DNA of 39,808 nucleotides from Bacteroidales bacterium (GTDB lineage Bacteria > Bacteroidota > Bacteroidia > Bacteroidales > Bacteroidaceae), in contig JAAYDO010000176.1 of the NCBI GenBank assembly GCA_012729225.1, positions 1 through 39,808 on the forward strand, given 5' to 3'. Position numbers and translations under genes: made by a program. Positions 8,726-17,628 of this stretch are shown here, one piece after another; within the stretch, counting starts at the first letter, position 1, and every line of letters starts with the position of its first letter. Below the pieces are notes generated by a model. It did not search any database. It was given only the letters and a program-made list of their open reading frames with translations, and was not told where the DNA came from.

Positions 8726-10972
8726 CTATATTCTGGAAGCTTCTTTCACATCTTGAATTTCTCGGAGTCCTCCTACTATCTCATCAACCTCTTCTGTGTC
8801 GTGCACATACATCTGTATTGTACACTCAAAGATACCATCCTCACAGGACACTTCAAGTTTACGAATATTTACACCATGAAGTTGAGAAATAACCTGAGTC
8901 ATCTCATGCAGGAGACCTAACTTATCAAATCCCTTCACGTAGAGGGAAACAGGGAACAAGGAAACCTTATTCATTTCCCATTTGGCAGCCAAAACACGGT
9001 TACCATAATTTGCCTTCAGTTTTTCTGCTTTTGGACATTGCAACTTATGAATGACTATATGCTTGTCTTCATCTATATAGCCCATGACAACATCACCAGG
9101 AATAGGCATGCAGCATTCGCACAAAGTATAGTCTTTTTGAACCGAGTCTTCGGTCAGAACAACTGTTTTCTTTCTATCAAAACCTGCTCCAACATTTTCA
9201 AGAGTACCGTCTTCCTGTTTAGTAGCCTTTCGACCAAACGAGAACAACTTCTTCCAGCCACCTGTTGAACTGCTTCGTCCCCTGATCGTTTCTATATCCG
9301 CACGACCTAACCTCACCTTTCCTTCTGCTATTGCCACAAACAACATGTCGGGCTTGGACAAGCCATGTAACTTGCACAACTTATCAGTAACAAGAGAATC
9401 TCTAACTATCTCATTTTTTGCCAAGAAGTCATCCAAATCCTGCTCACCCTTCTTACGCAGCTCGCGTTCCTCTTTGCGAAGAATAGATAATATCTTTGTG
9501 GTAGCCTTTGCTGTAGTGGCAATATTCAACCATTCACGAGTAGGGTGAACAGATTTAGAAGTCAAGATTTCCACCTGATCACCACTATTCAGTTTATAAC
9601 TGATTGGAACGAGTTTGTGGTTTACCTTAGCACCTATACAGTGGCTTCCCACAAAAGTATGGACACTAAAAGCAAAATCCAAGGTTGTACTACCTGCAGG
9701 CATGGTTCGAATATCGCCCTTAGGAGTGAAGACAAAAATCTCAGAAGCAAAGAGATTCAGTTTGATGGTATCAAGAAAATCCATCGCATCAGGCTGAGGA
9801 TCATCAAGAATCTCCTTGATAGTAGCCAACCACTTGTCCAATTCAAGTTCTGAAGAGGTCTCGGTCTTTTCCACATCCTTATATTTCCAATGAGCAGCAA
9901 AACCCGTTTCTGCTATCTCATCCATTCTGCGAGAACGAATCTGAACCTCAATCCACTCTCCTTGCTTTGACATCAAAGTCACATGAAGAGCCTGGTATCC
10001 ATTGGCCTTAGGATGACTCACCCAGTCTCTTGTTCGGTCTGGATGGGATGTATATATCTTACAGAGCTTCACATATATATTAAAGCAATCATTCAATTCA
10101 GTGTCAATATCCTCTGGCTCAAAAATGATACGTACCGCTAATATATCATAAATCTCCTCAAAAGGAATATGTTTTGACTGCATCTTACGCCAGATAGAAT
10201 AAGGCGATTTCACACGTTGCTTGATTTCATAGGTAAGTCCCATACTATCAAGTTGTGCACGAATAGGGTCTGCAAACCGAGCAAATACTGTATCACGCTC
10301 TTCTTTGGTAGCAGCTAATTTCCTTTCTATATTGGCATAATCATCTGGATACTCAAACTTGAAGCTCAAATCCTCAAGTTCCGTTTTGATGGAATTGAGA
10401 CCTAATCGATTGGCAAGAGGAGCATAGATGTACAATGTCTCACCCGCAATCTTATATTGCTTATTGACTGCCTGACTACCCAAAGTGCGCATATTGTGCA
10501 AACGGTCTGCAATCTTAATGAGGATGACACGAATATCATCACTCATCGTCAAAAGTAATTTTTTGAAATTCTCTGCTTGAGCAGAAGCGTGATCTCCAAA
10601 GATACCACCAGAAATCTTGGTCAGACCATCTACTATCTGAGCTATCTTTGGACCAAACATGTTCTCTATGTCTTCAACCGTGTAGTCAGTGTCTTCAACC
10701 ACATCATGCAGAAGAGCAGAACAAATAGAAGTCGAACCCAGCCCTATCTCTACGCAAACAATCTTAGCGACAGAGATGGGATGGAGAATATATGGTTCGC
10801 CAGACAAACGACGCACACCTTTGTGAGCATGCTTGGCAAAATTGAAGGCTTTTGTTATGATATCAACCTTCTTGCGATGTCTGCTTGCCAAATAAGCATC
10901 TATCAGTTTTTGGAACTCCGCATTAATCAGTTGTTCCTCTTGCTCTGTATTCGACATTGTAACGTCACCCAT
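8726..10972 (-). CDS. RelA/SpoT family (p)ppGpp synthetase/hydrolase
   Basis: Stringent-response enzyme that makes and breaks (p)ppGpp. The 748 residues show the full long-RSH layout: an N-terminal hydrolase with the HD pair at about 89-90 (ALLHDVVEDTDY) and KIADRLHNMRT; a synthetase region near 235-340 with RVKSPYSIWRKM and YDILAVRII; a TGS domain near 400-460 (FVFTPKGDIRTMPAGST); a cysteine-containing region with YTLCECCMPIPGD; and a C-terminal ACT domain. The intact HD motif argues for hydrolase activity, so a bifunctional Rel is likely, though residues alone cannot prove synthetase strength. ATG at 10957 is an alternative start. Bacteroidetes usually carry a second RSH gene. Confidence 0.95.
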   Translation of the reverse strand: MGDVTMSNTEQEEQLINAEFQKLIDAYLASRHRKKVDIITKAFNFAKHAHKGVRRLSGEPYILHPISVAKIVCVEIGLGSTSICSALLHDVVEDTDYTVEDIENMFGPKIAQIVDGLTKISGGIFGDHASAQAENFKKLLLTMSDDIRVILIKIADRLHNMRTLGSQAVNKQYKIAGETLYIYAPLANRLGLNSIKTELEDLSFKFEYPDDYANIERKLAATKEERDTVFARFADPIRAQLDSMGLTYEIKQRVKSPYSIWRKMQSKHIPFEEIYDILAVRIIFEPEDIDTELNDCFNIYVKLCKIYTSHPDRTRDWVSHPKANGYQALHVTLMSKQGEWIEVQIRSRRMDEIAETGFAAHWKYKDVEKTETSSELELDKWLATIKEILDDPQPDAMDFLDTIKLNLFASEIFVFTPKGDIRTMPAGSTTLDFAFSVHTFVGSHCIGAKVNHKLVPISYKLNSGDQVEILTSKSVHPTREWLNIATTAKATTKILSILRKEERELRKKGEQDLDDFLAKNEIVRDSLVTDKLCKLHGLSKPDMLFVAIAEGKVRLGRADIETIRGRSSSTGGWKKLFSFGRKATKQEDGTLENVGAGFDRKKTVVLTEDSVQKDYTLCECCMPIPGDVVMGYIDEDKHIVIHKLQCPKAEKLKANYGNRVLAAKWEMNKVSLFPVSLYVKGFDKLGLLHEMTQVISQLHGVNIRKLEVSCEDGIFECTIQMYVHDTEEVDEIVGGLREIQDVKEASRI

Positions 10973-11029
10973 AAAGCCTTCTCCTTATTTTCTTTTCAAA
11001 CTTCATTAATATCACTCATCATAAAGAAC

Positions 11030-12367
11030 TCATTTCACCCGAACGGACTGATCAGGGAATATCCTATCTTTCTTGATACTTGGATTCAACTTACGCAATT
11101 GTTCCACTGTCGTATTGTTGCGGCTTGCAATTGCGGATAAGGTATCACCTTGCTTGACAGTAACATTCTTCTTTGCAACCTGCTTTTTGCTTGAACTAGT
11201 TGAGCGAGAGGTTTTCTGACGAGTATTGGTCTGAGTATTGCCTGAAACAGACGATGTAAGATTGACCATCATGTTCTCCGCACCAACAACTGAGCCTACA
11301 CCAGAAGATGCGGTTGATAGGACAGCTATCTGTGGAACATTTCCATAAATGCTGTCTTCTGATGCCAAGAAATATTCAATAGAACCAGCAGGCAATCGCA
11401 AAGTATAATCTGCAGGAATAACATCTCGTCTATACTGAGGATTGATAGCACGCAGTTCATCTATAGAAACACGACACTTAGAAGCAATCTGTGCAAAATT
11501 CACATCATGACGTACTACCACTGTGTCTGACTCCAAAGGAAGAGATGCCTCATGTGGAACAATACCATGCTCACAATAGTAATTCATGATATAGGTTGCT
11601 GCAACAAATGCAGGAACATATCCACGTGTTTCCTTCGGAAGGTGGTTATACACACTCCAGAAATCAGCAGAACCTGCTTGATTACCAGAGCGAGTGAGAG
11701 CCTTCTGCACATTTCCTTCACCGCAGTTATAACCAGCAATGGCTAATCCCCAATCACCAAACATCTGATACAAATCTCTCAAGTAACGAGCAGCAGCCTC
11801 ACTCGACTTGATAGGGTCACGGCGTTCATCCACCAAGGTGTTTACTTCAAGACCATAACGCTTGCCTGTGGTTATCATAAACTGCCAAAGACCTGCAGCA
11901 CCCACTCTGGATGTGGCAGAAGGACGGAGTGCAGATTCAATCACAGGGAGATACTTCAGTTCCAAAGGCAAACCATAGCGCTCCAATGCCTCCTCGAAAA
12001 TAGGATTGTAGAAATTAGAAGCACCAAGCATGACTGCTACCGAGTTCTTCATACGTGTGCTATAAGTGTCTATATACTTTCGAGTGACCTCGTTGAGAGG
12101 CAGATCAATCGTGGTTGGAATACGAGAAAGCCTGCTTATCAAGACAGAATCCCCGTAAGAGACTGTACGACCAACACCTGTTCCAGGAGTAAGGTTATTG
12201 ACATTCGCAGACTCTTTCATCAATTCATCTTCGCCAATCAACATACCTTCTGGCATATCAAAGGCCTCAGCCTGTATCGTGTCTTCAACCAAAGTGTTTC
12301 CATCCTGAGCAAAACCCCAAGATGTGAGAAAAACGGACAAACAAGTAATTATAATCTTTTTATTCAT
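11030..12367 (-). CDS. MltD-like lytic transglycosylase with LysM domains
   Basis: Periplasmic or lipid-anchored peptidoglycan-cleaving enzyme. Residues 1-21 are a signal peptide ending in WGFAQ. The SLT domain (about 110-270) has the catalytic glutamate E144 in LPVIESALRPSA, then GAAGLWQFM and AIAGYNCGEGNV, the standard family-1 motifs. Two LysM-type wall-binding segments follow: a weaker one near 295-340 and a clear one at the C-terminus (VKQGDTLSAIASRNNTTVEQL). A Ser/Thr-rich linker joins them. The frame can be read from TTG at 12397, but ATG at 12367 places the signal peptide correctly and leaves 26 bases to the upstream stop. Confidence 0.93.
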   Translation of the reverse strand: MNKKIIITCLSVFLTSWGFAQDGNTLVEDTIQAEAFDMPEGMLIGEDELMKESANVNNLTPGTGVGRTVSYGDSVLISRLSRIPTTIDLPLNEVTRKYIDTYSTRMKNSVAVMLGASNFYNPIFEEALERYGLPLELKYLPVIESALRPSATSRVGAAGLWQFMITTGKRYGLEVNTLVDERRDPIKSSEAAARYLRDLYQMFGDWGLAIAGYNCGEGNVQKALTRSGNQAGSADFWSVYNHLPKETRGYVPAFVAATYIMNYYCEHGIVPHEASLPLESDTVVVRHDVNFAQIASKCRVSIDELRAINPQYRRDVIPADYTLRLPAGSIEYFLASEDSIYGNVPQIAVLSTASSGVGSVVGAENMMVNLTSSVSGNTQTNTRQKTSRSTSSSKKQVAKKNVTVKQGDTLSAIASRNNTTVEQLRKLNPSIKKDRIFPDQSVRVK

Positions 12368-12393
12368 ATATATATTATAAATATAATTGGTTT

Positions 12394-13233
12394 TCAAAAT
12401 GTCAAACTACATCCAACCCCATACGAACTTGAGTGTATTCCTGAAGCACGCAGGGCTGAATATTTATCATTAATAATTGTTGGACGTATCTTCATGGTCA
12501 AATCATGACTAATGTCAAAACTTGACATTTCCGCATCCACATAAGCATCTATGATAGACAACGCATAAACACCTATCATACAGAACATACTTAAATCACG
12601 AAAACGCCGATAATAGTTTTTCTTCCTGCGAAAAAGATCTTGCAGACGAGTTTTATTAGCCTCTATATCATAATGAGAAGGAATAAAAGTCTCATAACTC
12701 TTCGTGTTTTCATCGCTGTCCATGATGTCTATATACGCCTGAGAATAATCACGGTACATGGTATTATTCCAGGTCATGGCATATGCACAGCCAATAAACC
12801 CACCATAGATAAGTGGCAATTTCCAATACTTACGATTGTAGATCTGTCCTCCTCCCGGGAAAATGATGGCAAGCCACAGAGCCTTTTTTGAGTCAGGAAC
12901 AAAACGTCCATTCTTATTTGGATCAAACAAGAAACCCGAACCGTCCGCATCAGGATACGCAATATTCAGTGTGTTGTCTATATGTCCAGACAACATCTTC
13001 TCGTATTCCTCCGATTTACGAACAGAGTCTATCTTACTGCTCAGCAAAGTCTCATCCAAGAGCGTCGTATCTACAACCAACGTATCCTCAAAAGTCTTCT
13101 TCTGATTTTCCCTGCGCAATCGTGCCAAAGGAACAGCATCTCCATCAACCTCTTCCTGAGAAAAGACTTCTTGAGGGAGGAACATGAATAGAAGGAAACA
13201 ACAGATTTGATATGTACGAATTATATAACGCAC
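12394..13233 (-). CDS. DUF5683 membrane protein
   Basis: A 279-residue exported or membrane protein of unknown function, recognised as the DUF5683 family of Bacteroidetes. A signal-like segment covers about 7-25 (ICCFLLFMFLPQEVFSQ). The core contains KALWLAIIFPGGGQIYNRKYWKLPL followed by hydrophobic stretches near 140-160 and 215-235, suggesting two or three membrane segments. The start is GTG at 13233. No in-frame ATG precedes the signal segment. It sits 8 bases after parB and just before the lytic transglycosylase gene, a setting that hints at a cell-envelope role. Confidence 0.8.
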   Translation of the reverse strand: MRYIIRTYQICCFLLFMFLPQEVFSQEEVDGDAVPLARLRRENQKKTFEDTLVVDTTLLDETLLSSKIDSVRKSEEYEKMLSGHIDNTLNIAYPDADGSGFLFDPNKNGRFVPDSKKALWLAIIFPGGGQIYNRKYWKLPLIYGGFIGCAYAMTWNNTMYRDYSQAYIDIMDSDENTKSYETFIPSHYDIEANKTRLQDLFRRKKNYYRRFRDLSMFCMIGVYALSIIDAYVDAEMSSFDISHDLTMKIRPTIINDKYSALRASGIHSSSYGVGCSLTF

Positions 13234-13241
13234 TTTCTATC

Positions 13242-14126
13242 TTATTTTGAAAAGGCAGAAACAATACGGAGCAAGTCATCAATATCCTGAAAAGAGAACG
13301 ACACCTTACCATTCCCTTTCGGAGAACAAGTAATCTTCACATTAGCACCTATCTGGCGAGACAGTTTCTTTCGTAAATCTTCAAAAGACTCGCTCAGATT
13401 TCTGGACGCCACAGAAGATGCTTTTGGAGATTTTTCTTCTGCTCCCTCATTCATCTTCTTAATCACATCCTCAACCTGACGAACCGAGTAACCCTTATCC
13501 TGAATCTCCTTGAAAAGTTTCAACTGATCCTTGGGATTCTCCAAAGCCAAAAGGGCACGAGCATGACCTGTATCAATATTGTGGTTTTGAATAGCCACCT
13601 GTACAGGAGCCGGCAACTTCAGAAGACGAAGATAATTAGCCACTGTTGCACGCTTCTTACCAACACGCTCACTCAGTTTTTCTTGAGTGAGACCATACTC
13701 ATCGATCAAATGCTGATAAGCCAATGCTATTTCTATAGAATTAAGATCCTGACGCTGAATATTCTCAATCAGAGCCATTTCCATCACATTCTCATCACTG
13801 ACGGTACGAATATAAGCAGGGACAGAAGTCAATCCTGCCTTTTGCGAAGCACGCCAACGACGCTCTCCTGCAATGATCTGGTATCGTCCTGTCTCCAACT
13901 CACGCAACGTGATTGGCTGAATAATGCCTATCTCTGCTATAGAATCCGCCAGTTCCTGCAAAGCCTCTTCGTCAAACTCATGACGAGGCTGGTTGGGATT
14001 TCTCTCAATCAGTTTTATATCCACTTCATTGATTGTGGAAGAACCTTCCGTACGGACATCTTCTGTTGAAATAAGAGCACCCAATCCACGTCCAAGAGCC
14101 GGACCATATTTTTTTCTTACTGCCAT
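13242..14126 (-). CDS. parB: ParB/Spo0J chromosome partition protein
   Basis: CTP-dependent DNA-sliding clamp that loads at parS and works with ParA to segregate the origin region. The 294 residues begin with ALGRGLGALIS, the ParA-contacting type of N-terminus. Then come NPNQPRHEFDEEALQELADSI, the CTP-binding box GERRWRA near 108-114, and the helix-turn-helix LTQEKLSERVGKKRATVANYL. The C-terminal dimerisation domain ends at IVSAFSK. It follows parA by 28 bases. Candidate parS half-sites lie upstream of parA at 15037-15069. Confidence 0.95.
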   Translation of the reverse strand: MAVRKKYGPALGRGLGALISTEDVRTEGSSTINEVDIKLIERNPNQPRHEFDEEALQELADSIAEIGIIQPITLRELETGRYQIIAGERRWRASQKAGLTSVPAYIRTVSDENVMEMALIENIQRQDLNSIEIALAYQHLIDEYGLTQEKLSERVGKKRATVANYLRLLKLPAPVQVAIQNHNIDTGHARALLALENPKDQLKLFKEIQDKGYSVRQVEDVIKKMNEGAEEKSPKASSVASRNLSESFEDLRKKLSRQIGANVKITCSPKGNGKVSFSFQDIDDLLRIVSAFSK

Positions 14127-14154
14127 CGTATGATAAAAGATATTTCTTGATTAA

Positions 14155-14922
14155 TTACTTCACACCGTGAGCCACAATCTCCTTAGCCAGCGAAATGTAG
14201 TTCTTAGCACCACTGGAAGTTGCATCATATAAGATACATGGAATACCATGACTTGGGGCTTCAGACAGTCTCACATTACGCTGAATAACAGTTTTGAAAA
14301 CCAATTCCTGAAAGTGGCGTTTAACTTCCTCATATATCTGATTGGCCAAACGCAAACGAGCATCAAACATGGTCAGAAGGAATCCCTCTATCTCAAGACG
14401 TGGATTCAACTTAGACTTGATGATTTTGATTGTATTCAGCAATTTACTAATACCTTCAAGCGCAAAATATTCGCACTGAACAGGAATAACTACAGAATCA
14501 GCAGCGGTCAGAGAATTGACCGTGATAATACCCAAAGAGGGAGAGCAGTCAATCAAAATAAAATCATACTCAGCTCTCAACGGATCAAGAATCTTCTTCA
14601 TCACCCTTTCACGCTTATCCACATTCAGCATTTCTATCTCTGCACCCACAAGGTCTATATGGCTCGGGATAATATCCAGTCCATTTATATCTGTAGTAAA
14701 GATTGCCTCATGCGGATCTGTCGAACTAACAATACAATCATAAATGGAAGTATCAACCTGCTGTACATCCACACCAAGACCAGAAGAGGCATTCGCCTGA
14801 GGGTCAGCATCCACAACAAGCACTTTCTTATCAAGAGCAGCTAAACTCGCAGCAAGATTAATCGCTGTAGTTGTCTTACCAACTCCACCCTTCTGATTAG
14901 CCAATGCAATAATTTTTCCCAT
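14155..14922 (-). CDS. parA: ParA/Soj partition ATPase
   Basis: Deviant Walker-type ATPase that binds DNA non-specifically and moves ParB-parS complexes. The chosen ATG at 14922 gives a 255-residue protein starting [23 protein letters not shown], the standard Soj start. The longer frame to 14949 adds nine unrelated residues. Other motifs are [35 protein letters not shown] and [15 protein letters not shown]. It is the first gene of the leftward run and has a matching promoter at 15021-15048, giving a leader of about 95 bases. Confidence 0.95.
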   Translation of the reverse strand: MGKIIALANQKGGVGKTTTAINLAASLAALDKKVLVVDADPQANASSGLGVDVQQVDTSIYDCIVSSTDPHEAIFTTDINGLDIIPSHIDLVGAEIEMLNVDKRERVMKKILDPLRAEYDFILIDCSPSLGIITVNSLTAADSVVIPVQCEYFALEGISKLLNTIKIIKSKLNPRLEIEGFLLTMFDARLRLANQIYEEVKRHFQELVFKTVIQRNVRLSEAPSHGIPCILYDATSSGAKNYISLAKEIVAHGVK

Positions 14923-15020
14923 AAATAAAAATTCTATCAAAATAGTCATGAAAAGAAATCAAACGCCCAAAGAACAGGATTTCTTTGGAGTCTGGTCCAA
15001 TCATCATTCAATTCCGTTTG

Positions 15021-15048
15021 CAAAGATACAAATTTTACGTGGAACAAA
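15021..15048 (-). promoter_or_regulatory. parA promoter
   Basis: On the minus strand TATCTTTG (15021-15028) matches the Bacteroidetes -7 box TAnnTTTG, and TTTG at 15045-15048 can serve as the -33 box. Their spacing of 16 bases is shorter than the 19 seen at the clpP and tRNA promoters, so the -33 choice is tentative. Confidence 0.6.
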
Positions 15049-15069
15049 CACAACAAACAACGTGGAACA
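15037..15069 (-). promoter_or_regulatory. Two parS-like half-sites over the parA promoter
   Basis: The 10-mer ACGTGGAACA occurs at 15037-15046 and again at 15060-15069, in the same orientation and 23 bases apart. It equals ten of the sixteen bases of the parS palindrome TGTTCCACGTGGAACA. The left halves do not match. The first copy overlaps the -33 region, which would suit autorepression of parAB by ParB. Binding is inference. Confidence 0.45.
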
Positions 15070-15201
15070 TTTGTGTTTTTAGTATTTTTTGTCTTCACCA
15101 TTCTATAGGCCAACAAAAGCAATGTGTCCTCAAAAGCGCAAAAGTATTTAAAAGAAAAAAGAAAGACATAAGTCTTTCTTCATTCATGTCATTTTGCTTT
15201 T

Positions 15202-15279
15202 TGGTGGGCGCTGACGGATTCGAACCGCCGACCCTCTGCTTGTAAGGCAGACGCTCTGAACCAGCTGAGCTAAGCGCCC
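15202..15279 (-). tRNA. tRNA-Val (anticodon TAC)
   Basis: A full cloverleaf can be drawn. The acceptor stem is GGGCGCT with AGCGCCC. The anticodon stem is TCTGC/GCAGA around CTTACAA, which gives TAC. The T-arm is GGCGG-TTCGAAT-CCGTC. The body is 75 bases (15205-15279) and the CCA end is encoded at 15202-15204. It lies 5 bases after tRNA-Pro and is probably processed from the same transcript. Confidence 0.96.
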
Positions 15280-15284
15280 TTTGT

Positions 15285-15360
15285 TGGTCGGGATGACACG
15301 ACTCGAACGTGCGACCCCTTGGTCCCAAACCAAGTATACTACCAACTGTACTACATCCCG
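15285..15360 (-). tRNA. tRNA-Pro (anticodon TGG)
   Basis: The acceptor stem is CGGGATG with CATCCCG. The anticodon stem is CTTGG/CCAAG around TTTGGGA, giving TGG. The T-arm is GCACG-TTCGAGT-CGTGT. The body is 73 bases (15288-15360) and CCA is encoded at 15285-15287. The promoter at 15400-15430 starts the two-tRNA transcript. Confidence 0.96.
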
Positions 15361-15399
15361 ATTTTCAACTGCTTCCAAGTGTTTTCCTCAAAAGCACTG

Positions 15400-15430
15400 C
15401 AAAGGTACGGCTTTTTTTGGAACGAGCAAA
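15400..15430 (-). promoter_or_regulatory. Promoter of the tRNA-Pro/tRNA-Val operon
   Basis: On the minus strand the -33 box TTTG (15427-15430) is separated by exactly 19 bases from the -7 box TACCTTTG (15400-15407). This is an excellent match to the Bacteroidetes housekeeping consensus. The expected start point lies some 30-35 bases before tRNA-Pro. Confidence 0.8.
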
Positions 15431-15603
15431 ACATTTGAAACTTTTTTTTACTTCTCCATGTAAAAACACCCCACTTTACGAGAATTCGGTCATAAAAAGA
15501 GAGAACTTCCACAAAAACACATCACCAAAGAGCAAACGATTCAACAAAACAAGAGTTCGAATGAAAGAGACCCATCTTTGGCTTCCAATGAGAGTTCTAC
15601 CTA
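15431..15603. other. Gene-free stretch between tRNA promoter and repeat element
   Basis: AT-rich sequence with stops in all frames. I see no hairpin, promoter or conserved motif here beyond the -33 box at its left edge. Together with the repeat element it forms an 830-base gap without a gene. Confidence 0.6.
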
Positions 15604-16070
15604 ACGCAAGTTCGATGAATTTAGAAAAAGAGACATCGATTTCAATGTTTGGCACATCCTTTCAACCAGACCCTTCCCTCTCTTTTTTTCGCCAAAATCA
15701 TGGGAGATTCAAAGAGTATTTGCCCACAATGCAAGAAGAGCCTAATAATTCTGGCACGTTTCATCGCCAAACGACTCCTTAAAGGAAACGAACGACACCA
15801 TCCCTTTTTACAAGAATCCCTATATCTTCTTTATACACAACCATTTATGAATGCTCAACAGTTCAATACTTTCCAGATTTAAAACGCACACATGGTTCGT
15901 TGGTCATCGCACAATTGTTCATGGACATTTGAAGCATTATTCATTGACCTTTGAACAATTATTCGTTGGAGCATGAAGAACGCTTCGGACACACAGGATA
16001 CAAAATGAATGGAGTCCCCTTCCATTTCATTCTCTCACACACCTGCTTTCATTTCCCTTTCGCAATAAAA
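15604..16070. repeat. Dispersed intergenic element, copy A
   Basis: About 467 bases that align imperfectly with 26434-26940. Matching landmarks in the same order are a GAATTTRGAA segment, CACATCYTYTCAACC, ATCATGG/TTCATGG followed by GTATTTG, ACGCAC.YATGGTTC, a 22-bp tandem array, GCATGAAGAACG and TCATTT near the end. No frame is conserved: copy A has a 77-codon open frame started by TTG, but the matching frame of copy B has stops. It lies between the ompA terminator and the tRNA promoter. No terminal inverted repeat or target duplication is evident. Confidence 0.75.
15895..15982. repeat. 22-bp tandem repeat, 4 units (copy A)
   Basis: Four consecutive 22-base units begin at 15895, 15917, 15939 and 15961. 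Each starts RTTCRT and ends in CAATT or CATT, except the last, which ends GAAGAACG. Unit junctions approach the palindrome GAACAATTGTTC. A 22-base period is not a multiple of three, so protein coding is unlikely. There are no spacers between the units. Confidence 0.8.
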
Positions 16071-16145
16071 TCGATCCAGAGTGTGATAAATTCATCTAGC
16101 CCAAACTATATATTAAAGGAAGCGATGAGGTTATTACAATAAAAC

Positions 16146-16175
16146 AAAAAAAGAGCGTACCTTTCGATACGCTCT
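16146..16175 (-). terminator. Terminator of the OmpA-family gene
   Basis: On the minus strand AGAGCGTA pairs with TACGCTCT around an 8-base loop and is followed at once by seven T residues. It lies 22 bases after the stop codon and is the clearest intrinsic terminator in the window. Confidence 0.9.
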
Positions 16176-16197
16176 CCATATAATGTACAGTATTTTA

Positions 16198-17367
16198 TTA
16201 CTTCAAAGAAACAACTGCACGGCGGTTGAGGTTGAATGGCTCAACTTCTGCAACACCACCAACACCTGAAGTTTCAATCTTAGCACGGTCTACACCGAGG
16301 CTAACGAGTTCGTCAGCAACAGCCTGAGCACGAGCCTCAGAAAGCTGCTGGTTGTAAGCAGAAGAACCAGTCTTGCTATCTGCAGAACCTCTTACAACAA
16401 CCTTAGCACCTGTGTTCTTTGCAGCAGTTGCAATAGCTTCGAGGTTGATAAGATCCTTCTTAGAGTTCAACTTAGAAGAGTTGATGTCAAAGAATACAGA
16501 GCTTGTACCTGCTGTAACGCTACCGCTAACTTCTGGGCACTTGTGGTTAGCCCACTTAGCGAGCTCAGCGCGAAGACGAGCGTTCTCATCCTGCTCAGCC
16601 TTGAGCTGTGAACGAAGAGCAGAGAGCTTAGCACATGCCTCAGCAGAGAGTGCCTCGTAGTCCTCGAGAGAAACAGCCTTAGACCAACCAGTCTTGCCAA
16701 TGTTGAAAGTGAGACCGAGGTCAACAGCTGCGATGTTGTTACCGCTGAATGCCTTGCCATCAGAGTTGTATGGGAAGAAGTCATTTGTAGTCCAAACGTA
16801 AGAAGCGTCTACATAGAGAGCTACACGCTTACCAAGCTTCCAAGATGACTCGAAACCTGCACCAAGAGCTGGAGCATAAGAGTCAGCACCGAAGTTACGG
16901 ATAATACCCATACGTGGGAAGAATGAAAGATTCCAAACACGTGACTCATTGTAACCACAGAAGATGTTGCTCAAGTTGAACTCAGTATCGAAGTAGAGCT
17001 GTGCATAACCACCCTTGTGAGCGTCTGGACCTTCGATTACGTGATCGAGGTTACGGAAAGCGTGATAGAAAGCACCGTTCTCCCAGTTCAATTTCAGACG
17101 AGTACCGATACCTGGAGTGAACCACTTACCTACTGCGAGGTCGAAACCGTAAGTACGACCATCATGCCAGTCTGTCTTAAGAAGTGGACCGTGACCGTAC
17201 TGGCTAACCACGTTTGCATCAATACCTACCTGAACAAACCAGTTTGACCAGAAAGAGTTAGTTGCAACACTGTACTTGTTTGTTGTTGGAGTTGCGAACT
17301 CATCGCACTGTGCATTTGCTGCAGTGCAGAGACCTACAAAGGCCAACGCCATCATTAACTTTTTCAT
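16198..17367 (-). CDS. OmpA-family outer membrane protein
   Basis: A 389-residue protein with a signal peptide (MKKLMMALAFVGLCTAANAQ), an N-terminal beta-barrel of about 200 residues, a coiled-coil linker (ALRSQLKAEQDENARLRAELAKW) and a C-terminal OmpA peptidoglycan-binding domain with VFFDINSSKL, GSADSKTGS and LSEARAQAVADEL, ending NLNRRAVVSLK. It anchors the outer membrane to the cell wall and is probably one of the main porin-like proteins. The frame can start with TTG at 17376, but ATG at 17367 begins the signal peptide. The strong terminator, own promoter and uniform codon choice suggest high expression. Confidence 0.93.
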   Translation of the reverse strand: MKKLMMALAFVGLCTAANAQCDEFATPTTNKYSVATNSFWSNWFVQVGIDANVVSQYGHGPLLKTDWHDGRTYGFDLAVGKWFTPGIGTRLKLNWENGAFYHAFRNLDHVIEGPDAHKGGYAQLYFDTEFNLSNIFCGYNESRVWNLSFFPRMGIIRNFGADSYAPALGAGFESSWKLGKRVALYVDASYVWTTNDFFPYNSDGKAFSGNNIAAVDLGLTFNIGKTGWSKAVSLEDYEALSAEACAKLSALRSQLKAEQDENARLRAELAKWANHKCPEVSGSVTAGTSSVFFDINSSKLNSKKDLINLEAIATAAKNTGAKVVVRGSADSKTGSSAYNQQLSEARAQAVADELVSLGVDRAKIETSGVGGVAEVEPFNLNRRAVVSLK

Positions 17368-17503
17368 AAAAAACAAATTTTTAATAAAACAATAATTAAT
17401 ATTTCTAAGTTATGTATTCTTAATAATAAGTTTACTGCGATTAGGCGCATTCTCTGTCAAACATTAAATGCTTTCAAGACACAATTCCACTCTAATCTTG
17501 GTA

Positions 17504-17536
17504 CAAAGTTAAACATTTTACTTTATTCACATACAA
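17504..17536 (-). promoter_or_regulatory. Promoter of the OmpA-family gene
   Basis: On the minus strand TAACTTTG (17504-17511) matches TAnnTTTG. A TTG at 17534-17536 is a possible -33 box at a spacing of 22. The implied AT-rich leader to the ATG at 17367 is about 130 bases, longer than at other genes here. Confidence 0.5.
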
Positions 17537-17628
17537 CAAAAACAAAAAAAACGTAAAAAAAATAACATAACACCTAACTATTTATTACTTTTTAACTTTT
17601 TTATTGCGTTTCAAGCCCCCAAAAGTTG

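Noticed and set aside
15095-15378. Open frames across the tRNA region on the minus strand
   Set aside because: They run through two well-formed tRNA genes with encoded CCA ends and have no protein features.
15649-15882. 77-codon plus-strand frame in repeat copy A with a CPQC motif
   Set aside because: It starts with TTG, and the matching frame in copy B has several stop codons, so coding is not conserved.
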